Origin: Porodaedalea pini
Lineage: Eukaryota > Basidiomycota > Agaricomycetes > Hymenochaetales > Hymenochaetaceae
DNA: 64,000 nt
Reading direction: 5' to 3'
Assembly: GCA_002794775.1 (NCBI GenBank)
Contig: NBAY01000005.1
Span: 1,116,001-1,180,000 of the forward strand
Positions within the stretch are counted from its first letter, which is position 1. Each line of letters begins with the position of its first letter. The notes beneath the pieces are model-generated. The model searched no databases, was not told where the DNA came from, and was given only the letters and a program-made list of their open reading frames with translations. Below are positions 1-10,273 of the stretch, in pieces. A program made the position numbers and the translations under genes.

Positions 1-553
1 TGTTGCAGAGCAGCTCGACGAGAAGCGTCGTATCCGCGCGGAGCGTCAGGATACCGGAGCGCCGCGACCCGGACCGAACGCATATGCAAGCACGGGAACG
101 GTGACGGGCAGCAACAGCAGGATGAGTGGCACGAGCGCGAGCCTGGACGACGCCAATGCTGGCAGCAACACCGCCGCCATCAGCCACGCACGATCGCAGC
201 CGCAGTCGCAGATCTCCACCCTTGCAGGTTCTGGCACCTCGCCGGTAGGTATTGGCAATCCCGTGGCAGATCCCCGCCCGGCCGCTGATAAACGCGCCTC
301 GCGGCGCCTCTCGCTGAAAAAGGCGCCGTGGAACAGGCGCTGGACGGTGGTGAACGTCGGCTCGGACGCTGGCTCGGACGCAGGGTTAAGGCCGGGGATA
401 AACACCGCGCCGCTCCCGCTGAATGGCACGGTGGCCGCTGCGGGCCATATGACCACCGCGAGCGAGGTCATCGCCGCCGTCCCTGGCGCGCGTCTGCCGA
501 GTGCCCGCGAGCGCGAGAACCCGCCTCCAGGGTACACTTCGCCTAACTCTTGA
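1..553 (+). CDS. 3' end of an unrecognised protein gene (partial)
   Basis: An open frame runs in from the left edge (frame 2) and stops at 551-553, giving about 183 residues of the C terminus. The visible part starts with a charged stretch (EKRRIRAERQ) and continues as Ser/Ala/Gly/Pro-rich, probably disordered sequence ending in PPPGYTSPNS. I see no domain motif. Codon use is strongly GC-rich, as in a real basidiomycete exon. The first ATG inside the window is at 101, but the frame is open upstream of it, so the true start is outside. The same stretch is also open on the other strand (46-561), which is common in GC-rich DNA and weakens the call. Confidence 0.5.
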   Translation, partial: VAEQLDEKRRIRAERQDTGAPRPGPNAYASTGTVTGSNSRMSGTSASLDDANAGSNTAAISHARSQPQSQISTLAGSGTSPVGIGNPVADPRPAADKRASRRLSLKKAPWNRRWTVVNVGSDAGSDAGLRPGINTAPLPLNGTVAAAGHMTTASEVIAAVPGARLPSARERENPPPGYTSPNS

Positions 554-1084
554 TGAATCACGTACGAATGTACTCAGCCATTCTTACGACCTCAGTGAAT
601 GGCGACGCCAGGATGGTGGGCAAACGATAATCGTTTCGGATCTCAATTGGAATTTGTCCATGAGAAGTACTATTTCATCTTTTGATGGATCTGACTTGTT
701 TTGTACATTTTTTGTAAGGACTCTGATGCTCTCAGTTGTTTTCGCCCCTGCTTTTTTTCCCATGTCCTTATTTCCGATCACCCGTACCTGCTTTGTTCTT
801 CATATATTATTATCTGATTGTGTTCGAGCGGAGATCACTAGTATTCCGGAGTAGCCTGTCTGTATTGGTTTTTGGGTGCATACAACCCTTGTACGTTTTT
901 ACGCGCTCTTCATTCATCACTGTGTCATAAGCTGTAGAACAAAAGTTACACGGGTTGTTTCCGCCGAAGAATATACATCTTCAAGTATCCATAGGGTTCT
1001 TACAAATACATATGTACATTGTTTCCTTAATTCCCCAGAGTGAAAAGCAGCGAATGATTGTGTGGATTGCGAAGAACGGCGACC
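554..1084. other. Intergenic, AT-rich
   Basis: Likely 3' UTR of the left-edge gene plus the shared 3' spacer with the convergent gene ending at 1085. No coding signal, repeat or RNA gene recognised. Confidence 0.4.
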
Positions 1085-2774
1085 TCATACGTAGCTTGCC
1101 GGCAAGCCCGAGAATCGACTCGCGCGTTTGAAATCTTCCATTTCCTCCATTTCTTCCTTGTCCTCCATAGTCGCCATTGATGCCATCTCGGAGAAGTGCA
1201 AGCGATCCCAGCGCGTGGTGTGCGAGAGCGCGACGGTCGGCGTGAAGCGATCCCCCATGCGCTGGTGCGCATCACGGAGGTTAAGTAAAAAGGCGTGAGC
1301 CGAGGAGTGAGGGGAGCGCGACGCCGAAGCCGACGCCCGCCTGGAAGAGCTGCGCGGGTGCGAAGGTCCAGATGATCGCGTTGGCGAGGTAGGCGATCAG
1401 GATACTGTGTGGTGTCGGGCGAGCGAGACCAATTTCGAAGTGAGGTGGGCGGTGAAGATGGAAATGAAGGAGAAGAGGCACTTCTTACATGATGAAGTAT
1501 AGGACAGAGTCGCGGATCAGGACGGCCGCGACGGGGTACTTGCTTAGCTTAGGCGGTCCGTTGGTGCCAGCAAAGTGGATGGCCTTGCGCACGAGAAAAG
1601 CCAACAGGGCAAGCTCGTAGACTACCGACGGAAGTCTTTGGTGAGCAGAATGCGGAGCAAGGGAGGTTGTTAGTGAAAAGATCATATTAATAACTAGGGG
1701 ACGTACATGCAAGCAAACATGGCCGGAGAAGCATGAGGCTGCGTTGCCCGTGCCAAGGCAGTGAATATCTCCGCTGTGTCGTGACTGCTCTCGAGAATGC
1801 ATCCGGGCATCTCAATGTCAACTGCACACAATATGAAGATATTAGATCTTAGCACCAAGGGAAGACAGACTACACACCTTCGACTTTTCGAAGTACGAGG
1901 CTGAGGGCGATGCCAGAGGAGACGGCCAGCGCAGCATAGATGCCCATCATCAAATATCGCATCCGCTTGCCTGCTCGCGAGTTAGATCAGCGTGGAGATT
2001 GATATGAGCTAATGCGTACTTGGCTGATAGATGGAGCACACCCCAAATTGTAGGAGACCTATTTGATTTGAGCTTAGTGGTGAGGATGCAGTGGTATGAG
2101 GGCTCACCCTCCACAAGAGCACACCCAAACCAGAACGCCCATGCTTGGAGGTCGAATGCTGCAGCACCTGAAGAAGCTGTGTAAATATGGGATCCTATCA
2201 CATCGTAATATATACCTACAGCTAATGTAGAGAGTATGTTAGCCTGGATTAAGCCGGCAGATCCATGAGGAATGGCACGTACGGAGCAGAGGTTGATGTA
2301 GCGATAAACATGACTATGAAGATTATTCCTCAGTTCGTTGACACATAGCTCGACAATTCCTTCCTTGATGCGCTCACGACATGTATAAGACACCACGAAG
2401 AGCAATGCAAAATATCGGTTCTTGATGGCGAGACTTAGTTGCAGGATAATCAAGTGTAAAGGTACAGGCACGCACCAAAATGAAAATCATCTTCACTGCG
2501 GATCGGGGCGACCTCTGAAAGATATCTCTGGTCAGGACAGGCGCATTCATGCAACTCTATTGCCGGCAATCTCACTCAGACTAAAGATACCTCATCCAGA
2601 AGAGCGATGACTGCAAAAATGTGAATATATACGACCAAGCTTCGCATGCATTACTTGATACACACTATATTCATAGATTAAAAGCACCGTGGCAGAAACT
2701 GTAGCAGAACATATGATTTTTTTTCCCTTTTGAAACGAGTAGAAAGAGTCGGCGCACGAGTACAATAACGGCAT
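1085..2774 (-). pseudogene. DUF6533-type seven-helix membrane protein, frameshifted near the C terminus
   Basis: A multi-exon gene read from ATG 2774. The first exon gives LLIYEY, joined across a short intron to IIALLDE. Next comes VKMIFIL, then (intron ending at about 2428) NRYFALLFVVSY. This is the N-terminal DUF6533 signature of Agaricomycete 7TM-like proteins (YDY..l..E, K.lf.lnRY). Later exons carry a C/W-rich loop (DLQAWAFWFGCAL), a helix ending LSLVLRKVEG, a PGC loop (DIEMPGC) and further helices up to about 1290. The usual family ending SRLLLNLRDA is split: a run of five A on the + strand (1287-1291) puts SRLF and LLNLRDAHQRMGD in different frames. The tail then runs open to TGA at 1085-1087. 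One base fewer would restore the motif. This could be a real mutation or a homopolymer sequencing error. The role of the family is unknown. Confidence 0.6.
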
Positions 2775-3735
2775 ATTCTGCTATAAGAGAGGACGTCCAC
2801 TAGAACGTCCAGAGCATCGTTTTCCATGCAAACTCAAACCCGTTCGCCAGGCAAGAACGATCAAAGAACAGCCATAGAGGGAGCAGCAGAAGTTCGTTCG
2901 CCCGATGGCTGTACCGCGCGCGAAGCTCCGCCTCGAAGATTGTAGCCTTGCGAATTTTCTACAGTAAGAACTACGACGAGCTAACGTCGTAATTGACGTG
3001 ATTAAGAACCGTGAGTCAATGGCACCGATGCAGACTCAATATAGCAAAGCGCGAACCTCTGCATTATAGGAGACGTCGAGAAGAGTCGTAAGGAGTTAGG
3101 AGAAAAGACTTAATCATTCAACGACCGGACGCATTTAGGCGTGAGGAGATCACGTGATTTGACTGTACCACTTCTGGAGGCTTGCTTCATTGTCACGGTT
3201 CTGCCTTCAACCAGATGCAATCGACATGCGGATGTCTCAATACGCTCAACATAATCTCGTGTTCCTATTGAGAGCCAAACTCACTGAGACTGCTGCAAAT
3301 TTTACTAGTCGAGGTCCGAGTATCATTCCAAGGCATTTCGAGTCAAAGATGGCACCGTGTGCTTTACACCATCGGATGGGACATGCTGGCTTACTGGTCC
3401 TACTGTAGGCTCCCTTGGAAAGATTCGTTTCCTAACTCTCAGAATCTCGTAACTCTGCCAGAAACTCCTCCATGAAGTCACCTGCCCGGCCCGCTGACTC
3501 AGACTTAGGCACTCGAAGCACTCGAAGCACGTTTCAACCAGCACAAAAAGGAGAGGTAGAAAGCCCGCCATCATATAGGCTCCTATAGCTGACCTTCACT
3601 GCAATGTGTCAGAATTCCGGTCTTATGCGGCTGATCAGGTTATATTATATATTCAAGGAGCTACAGTCGGAATGCTTATAAGCATCGAAATCTGCAAGAT
3701 TAATCTGGAGACGTTGCAGCCTTCCTCTTCGTCAA
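2775..3735. other. Divergent intergenic region
   Basis: It lies between the 5' ends of the DUF6533 gene (-) and the FAD oxidase gene (+), so it probably holds both promoters. Small open frames at 3190-3408 (+) and 3323-3574 (-) overlap each other and show no motif. Nothing else recognised. Confidence 0.4.
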
Positions 3736-6299
3736 ATGTATATCTCATTACGTCTGTCATTCAGACTATGCCTTCTTTTTCCCTCTGCAACAGTTTCCTC
3801 GGTTGCTCTTGCGTTCGTTCCTGCCTCAGAGCTAGTTGCTCTCAATAACACTGTTGACGGTCGACTAATCCAAGGATCACCCTTAGCTAAGTCATGCTTT
3901 CCCCGTTTCGACAACCATCTCAATGCTGTAGATAACGCAACGTGCTCTGTGATACAAGCTGGATATACGACACCGGAACTCAGGGCGCCATCGTTTGGAG
4001 CTTACATGCAGGTGCGGAGTCTATTTCGGTTTATTTCGTTTTCCTTATTTACTAGACGGAGTTTGTAAATAGCCGGAATGGGAGACATGTCAAAGCTCGC
4101 ATCAGCAATGCCTTTTGGACTCTTCCAACCCGATCAACCCTCTTGCATTCGAGAATTCAACTTGTTTCCAGGGAAGCGTCGCTCCTTATTATGTGTGTCT
4201 GTTAATCTTATGATTCGTAAAAATGATCTCAATCCTTGATACTTCCTTCAAAGATTGACGTCGGAAATGTTAGTCATGTCCAGGCAGCCTTTGCCTTTGC
4301 AAACCGCACTGGAGTGAAATTATCAATCAAGAATTCGGGCCATGACTATAAGGGCCGCTCTAGTGGCCGAAATACGCTTGGTTTATGGGTAAGCCCGTTC
4401 GCCAAAGGTGGTCCTCTCTGAATTGTGCCTGACTGAATTCGTATCTAGGTGCATAATCTAAACTCAGTGTGTACACAAACCGCTCTCCCTTGACCACGCA
4501 CTATTCATACTCTTGCCAGATATCATATGCTGCCCAATTTGTACCTGAGGGCTGCGATACGAATACTTCTTTCAGTGCTGTAACAACCGGAGTAAGTCAG
4601 CCTCTGTTTTGGACGGTGATTATCAACGTTGATGGCAGTCGCTTAGACTGGAACGTCTTGGGAAAATGCCTACGCATTCGCAGAAGAGCATAATGTTACC
4701 TTGATAGGCGGCTACCACCAGACGATCGGAGCAGCAGGCGGATGGTTGATGGTACGACTCTTATGTTACTTTTTTTCTCATTTTACCGACATTTTTATGC
4801 TTAACAGGGAGGAGGACACAGTGTCCTATCTCCGGTTTATGGCCTCGGAGTGGACCGTGTTCTACAAATCAAGATAGTGACTCCCGATGGCGAACTGCGC
4901 GTAGCCAACGGGTGTCAGAACGCTGACCTCTTCTGGGCTCTCCGGGGCGGTGGAGGTAGTACATTTGGAGTTCTACTCGAAGCGACATACAAGGCCGAGA
5001 AACAATTAACGTTGCAGGTGTACGTCTTGCTATTCTTAGAGTTCATGTGCAGCATCTAATCGGGAAGGTAGAGCGAGCCTCGCATTCAATAGTACTTCAG
5101 ACAACCTCCCTGAGTATTACAGCGCGCTCGTCAACAACTCCTTCAAGTGGGGGAACGAAGGATGGGGAGGTCATATCGTTGTAAGTACCATGCATCATGC
5201 GTCATTTTCTTCGCACGTCACCGATGCAAGAGCATAACCCACTAGTCAACGACGATGATTTATGTCAATCCGTTGCTCTCCTTATCCGAAGCGCAAGCTT
5301 CAATGAAGCCGATGACAGACCGGATTGCTTCGCAGAATGGCACAGTTGTTATTGAGACGCTTCCATCGTGGAACACGTTCTTCGAGAAATACGTCCTCTT
5401 TGCGGAGGCAGTGAGTGCTTTTATTGCTCAGATCTTTATCGTACTCAATATCCTCTTCTACCCGAATTCACGGTTGCGTAGCCTGTCGGAATCCCACTGA
5501 TCCTCACTACCCGTCTCATGCCTAAATCACTCTTCGAGTCAGATGAAGGTCGAAAGGCTGTGCTGGACGTTCTGCTCAGCTTACTGAAGTTCGGGCTTCC
5601 TTACATACCCGTCGTCCCTCCCGTTCTGTTCAACGCAGCAGAGGGATCAACATCTGTCACTCCTGCATGGAGAGACGCACTTTGGCACGTGAGTTTGCCA
5701 GAAGGATTGTGTAGTGCGGATAAGGATTCGCAATGCTTATCGATACTTGGATTCCCTGACAGTTCGAAGCACACGCGACGTGGCAGTTCAACAGCACCGT
5801 CTCTGAAATCGAGGCGCAGTACGCGTTCATTCACAACTTCACAGAAACGCTGCGCCGCATTGCCCCCGACTCTGGAGCATATTTTGTTGGTTCATTCATT
5901 GTATGTCTATCTAGAAGAACTGACGCGACTTACAAAACCGGAAACAGAATGAAGGAGATGTATACGAGCCCGATCACGAGAGTATGTGTCAATGGTGTCT
6001 GTCTCGAATGATGGCTTATCTGAATCCAATAGAATCATACTGGGGTCCTAACTATCCTCGCCTACTGAAGATCAAAGAAAAATAGTCCGTGCTAAGCACT
6101 CTTATTATATTCAGGAGCCATTGCAGCTCATGTTCTCTCTCAGCGATCCTTTCCATTTACTCGATTGCTGGCAGTGCGGTGAGTCTGGCGAAAGGACAAT
6201 CATCTAGCATATACTGATAGAGGTATTTTAGTGGGCTGGAAAGGTCCAGAAGACGACCGATATGACTGTTACTTGCCAGAGCCTACCTCCAGCATCTAA
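3736..6299 (+). CDS. Berberine-bridge-type FAD-linked oxidoreductase
   Basis: Fifteen exons splice to a 576-aa protein: 3736-4011, 4073-4192, 4254-4388, 4449-4466, 4520-4591, 4647-4751, 4808-5019, 5072-5180, 5246-5410, 5482-5688, 5763-5885, 5948-5981, 6033-6084, 6144-6178 and 6232-6299. All phases agree. The N terminus ([16 protein letters not shown]) looks like a secretion signal. The FAD-binding PCMH domain shows [10 protein letters not shown], where the His is the likely covalent FAD site, then [17 protein letters not shown] and [15 protein letters not shown] substrate domain follows. The BBE C-terminal motif is present ([30 protein letters not shown], then CWQCVGW). These flavoenzymes oxidise alcohols, sugars or secondary metabolites, usually outside the cell; the substrate cannot be read here. 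Exon 4 is only 18 nt. The donor at 5020 (GTACGT) was chosen because it alone keeps the frame. Confidence 0.93.
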
Positions 6300-6647
6300 A
6301 AAGTAAGCGAAAGTGAGGAAAGGCTGGTTTTTGAAGGTCCAGGAACTCCAATTTTCGGCGCGACAATTTGTGGCAGAAGGACATTTGTTGTTGGAATGAG
6401 ATGGGTGCAATAAAGACTGCAAAAATACTTGTGATGATAGAGCCATCCGTGAGCCAATAGATGAAAGCAGTTAGCTCAATACCGACAAAAGATTGAGGGA
6501 GAGACCCCCGGGCCGGAAGTCCGAAAGAATACATCACGTGCTACGTTCTTTGTAATATTGCACTGCTTTGCACTATACACACTACTGGGGGAAAAGAAAA
6601 GGAACGAGGGCGAAATAGGAAAAAAAGGAAGGAAAATTACGTAGAGG
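6300..6647. other. Spacer between FAD oxidase gene and retroelement cluster
   Basis: No gene seen. Part of it may be the far 3' end of the minus-strand LINE, which would then extend past the solo LTR, but I could not find a poly(A) tail or target duplication to prove this. Confidence 0.3.
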
Positions 6648-6652
6648 CCAAA

Positions 6653-7095
6653 TGTCATGGACGCTTTTTAAATTATTTTATCTTATCATTTTCTCTTATC
6701 TTATCTTATCATATCTTATCCATCCATCACTAATCACGCTTATTCCTGCTTACTCATTATTCATTACGCTCCTTCTCACACTATCCTTACTCGCTGACCG
6801 ATCTATGATTTCATTATTCTATGAAGTTCCACGACGTTCTATCATCTATCCTTATGTAGTAGTTAATTCCCTGGTCCGTGCGCAGCCGCTGAAGGTATAT
6901 AAGTAGGTAGTCCTCCTGTACTTATCCCTAGTTTCGACCTGGTCAATTCTACCTGGCTACGTCCAGAAGCTATTCCTTATCTCAGCGCTGTGTCAGTTCC
7001 CTCTGGCTCACTGCTCTCTCTCTTGTCTCTCTCCTCCTCTGACTGAGTTCCGCGCGACCCGGCTACCATTTGCGTACCGTAGTCCGTCGCTGACA
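6653..7095 (+). repeat. Solo LTR of the chromovirus family, TSD CCAAA
   Basis: 443 bp starting TGTCATGGACGC and ending CGCTGACA. It is homologous, in opposite orientation, to the two LTRs at 9833-10256 and 16343-16766. It is flanked by the 5-bp direct repeat CCAAA (6648-6652 and 7096-7100), as expected for a solo LTR left by LTR-LTR recombination. It is longer than the 424-bp LTRs mainly through extra TCTTATCTTATC-type repeats near its start, and has more substitutions, so it is an older insertion. It keeps the TATATAAG box and the AGTTTCGACCT start region. Confidence 0.9.
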
Positions 7096-7392
7096 CCAAA
7101 TACATGAAAATGTAAATGCGTAAATGTGGAGAGTGATCGTTAGATGGCTTTGGTTTCAGTTTTATATGAGGTCAGGTGGAAGGTCTGAATAATAAGGCAT
7201 AGCATCGGGTGGACGGTGAAAGGAAAAGTATGTGAATTGGATGAGGAGCATAAAATTGGACGGGGTGAACCAATTGGAAAATAAAAGAGGGAGGAGTGGC
7301 TTGCGAAAGATTTGACGGTGAACTTGTGAAAAGAATGGGCAAACGTTAAGAATATGATGGATGTCGTGTTTGGTGCAGAGTGGGTCCGAGCA

Positions 7393-9827
7393 TCAGCTTG
7401 GCAGGTTTCGATCATGCATGTCATGGGTGTTTAGGAGGATCCCAACTGCCCTTGATTGGAGGTGATGGGGGATGCGCTTCTCAGGGTGGAGCCTCAAGAA
7501 GGGCCGTAGTTGGCGGTGTGGATACAGAATAAAAGGGGCGGTAGCAGCACTGCGATGGTGTCGAAGGTTTAGAACACGGTTCCACCATTTGGCCAAGAGG
7601 TCGGCGGAAAATCGTGTGTGTAGGTTTGCTAATGTATCGGGCGCCAGGCTTTTGCGCTGCAAATGTGAGGCTTGGGCTGCGAGCTGGTCTGCTCGTGAAT
7701 TGCCAGGTAGTCCCATATGGGAGGGCAACCATTGCACCGAAATGGTGGATGCCTGATGGTGCAAGGCTAGAAATATGCCGCAAAATCTGTGGAAGGCTGT
7801 GATGAAGGCAGCATGGAGGGGGTCTGCTGAGAAAATGAGACGAGCGCAGTTGGCAGAGTCGGTAACGACACATAGGTGAATAGGGTGGGCACAGTGCGCG
7901 AGTAGGGTAGAAAAGCACGAGATGCCAGCGATAAGAGCCTGCTGTTCCTCATAGAGGATGTTGCTTTGGGTGTGTGCGCTCGAAGTGAAGCATGCGACTT
8001 CATGTCAGTTATGCATGATGGAGAAACTGTGGCTGCTGATGAGAACGCCGTCCCGCTCAATGACAGAGCCATCTGTAAAAAGAAAATATTGAAAGGGAGG
8101 AGGATGGTTAAATAATTGAAGAAATGACTGTCTGATAGAAAGGCTGTGACTGCGGGAAGAGAGGGGGACTAGGGATATAGACATGAATGAATAGGGGGAA
8201 TGATAGGATAAAGGTTGGTATTAGGAATGACAATATTGGTGGGAAGTAAATTTCAGATCTCTGCAGAGGGAGGAAGAGAAGTGCGAAAAGATGATGCATA
8301 AGAAGTTATAAAGTGTTTGGCTTGATATTGAACGAAAATGTCTATGGGTAGAATTGAAAGTAAGGAGCCTGCTGCATCTTTATCGACGCTGCGGGATAGT
8401 ATAAGTGAAAGAGCTCGATGTTGGACTGGTTCCAAAATGGAGCAAATGGCAGGGGAATTAGGGAAAAGTTGGGCACCGTACACGGCAACCGAGCGAATAA
8501 GATTAAAATAGAGGAGACGGGCGTATTCGAGATATGCGCCAGGAGAAGATTGAAATAGAAATGAGCGTTGGTGGAGGGTAGACAAGGCTTTGTTGGCCCG
8601 TGATTGGAGGTGTAAAGAAGGAAGTAAGTTATGTTGGAATATAACGCCCAGCCATGTAATATGTGAGCGAGGGAGAATGGTTAAGGAAGGAGATAAAATA
8701 AGAGAAGGTTGGTTTTTGGGTTGTGTTGGGAAAGAAACGAGATGAGTATTATGGGCGTGGTCTGGGGTGAAATGAATAAGTTTGATGGAATCTGGGTCAA
8801 TGGAAAGACCCAGCTGTGAAAATTGAGAAGAAAGGAAATGAAATTGGTTCCGTAAACGAATAAGATTGGTTCGCATGCTTAAAGAACGTGCAGAAAGGAG
8901 GTGGTCATCCATATAAGCAAGAAGGGGACGATTATAAGGAAAGTGTTTGTAATAAGCTTCGATAGCTAGGGCAGCTGCAAAGATAGAAATGAGAGGGGAA
9001 AGGGGGGATCCTTGGGGAACACCCCTATTGGGTTTGATAAAAGTATCTGAAAAATATTGATTGAAATGAAGAGAAATTGGGCAATTACGCATTCAATGGG
9101 AGATGCAATTGATAAGGTTGGGGTGAATGTTGGAGCGAGTCAACTGGTCAATAAGTAAGGGATGGGAAATGTTATCAAAAAAGCCCTGTATGTCAATTGT
9201 GACCACGGAGGTCAACAAACGACGTCGTCTAGGCTCAAAAGGACCAAGGCCTGGGGCATTGGTAAAAGGAGAATGAATGAGGGGTTGGAAATTATTGAAA
9301 TGTAAAAGTTCGTAGCAGGCGGTCAGTGCAGATAAGGCTTTCCGACAGCCGTGCTGTGAAGGGGGGATAAGGGAGCATTGTTTGAAAATAATTTGGAGGC
9401 AATTGAAGAGGATGCGTTCAAATAATTTACCCATCATATCGACGAGGGCAATGGGACAAAAAGAACGGGGTAGTGAAAAATCAGAATGTTTGGGTTTGGG
9501 GATGAATGTAACGATTGAGTGTTTGAACAATGAAGGGAAGTGGCTGGAAGAAAGGCAAAGAGAAAAAATTTGAGAGAAAAATTGGGGTTCAAGTTCAATG
9601 AAAAGTTTTAAATGGAGGTAAGAGAAGCAATTCTGGCCCGGGGCTGTCGTGTCATCGACACCCTTTAGGGCTCGGAGCATTTCGTTGACAGAGACAGGCT
9701 CGATGTCGACCGGAGGAGGGAGCGAATACTTGTCATGATAGCTGGCAGGTAGCTCGGGAAAGAATGTAGAGTGGAAGAGGTCTGATTTCTCGCTCTCGTT
9801 GAGGGTGTAACTTCCAGAGGGAAGTTT
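7393..9827 (-). pseudogene. LINE ORF2, C-terminal part: reverse transcriptase and RNase H
   Basis: Continues in frame from the endonuclease part across the chromovirus insertion. RT motifs read on the - strand include IPKPKHSDFSLPRSFCPIAL, QHGCRK, VTIDIQGFFDNI, NRGVPQGSPLSPLIS and the catalytic AYMDDHLL. RNase H follows in shifted frames: FTDGSVIERDGV near 8060, EEQQALIAGI, VVTDSANC and LPSHMGLPGNSRADQLA near 7700, so Asp, Glu, Asp and His/Asp residues are recognisable. The frame is broken by TGA at 9093-9095 (between CISH and MRNC) and at 8253-8255. It also has a TAG near 8170 and at least two frameshifts in RNase H. The element is therefore dead. The two TGAs are where CGA would fit. Confidence 0.8.
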
Positions 9828-9832
9828 GAGGG

Positions 9833-10256
9833 TGTCAGCGACGGACTACGGGTACGCAAATGGTAGCCGGGTCGCGCGGAACTCAGTCAGAGGAGGAGGG
9901 AGACAAGGGAGAGAGCGGTGAGCCAGGGGGAACTGACACAGCGTGGAGATAAGGGGCAGCTTCTGGACGTAGCCAGGTAGAATTGACCAGGTCGAAACTA
10001 GGGGATAAGTACAGGAGGACTACCTACTTATATACCCTTCAGCGGCTGCGCACGGACCAGGGAATTAACTACTACATAAGGATAGATGATAGAACGTCGT
10101 GGAATTTCATAGAATAATGAAATCATAGGATCGGTCAGCGAGTAAGGATAGTGCGAGAAGGAGCGTAATGAATAATGAGTAAGCAGGAATAAGCGTGATT
10201 AGTGATGGATGGATAAGATATGATAAGATAAGATAATTTAAAAAGCGTCCATGACA
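9833..10256 (-). repeat. Chromovirus 3' LTR
   Basis: 424 bp, the downstream LTR in the element's own direction. TATATAAG (minus strand) lies about 35 nt before AGTTTCGACCT, whose reverse complement on the + strand is at 9989-9999. At all four positions where it differs from the other LTR, this copy keeps CG. Confidence 0.93.
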
Positions 10257-10273
10257 TGACCCTCCCCTTCAAG
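10257..10273 (-). promoter_or_regulatory. Polypurine tract
   Basis: On the - strand GAAGGGGAGGGTCA lies directly before the 3' LTR (TGTCATGG). This is the expected position and composition of the plus-strand primer. It starts just at the pol stop codon. Confidence 0.7.

Noticed and set aside
6653..7095. 5' LTR of a second full-length plus-strand element
   Set aside because: A perfect 5-bp duplication (CCAAA) flanks the LTR alone, and the following sequence is LINE, so it is a solo LTR.
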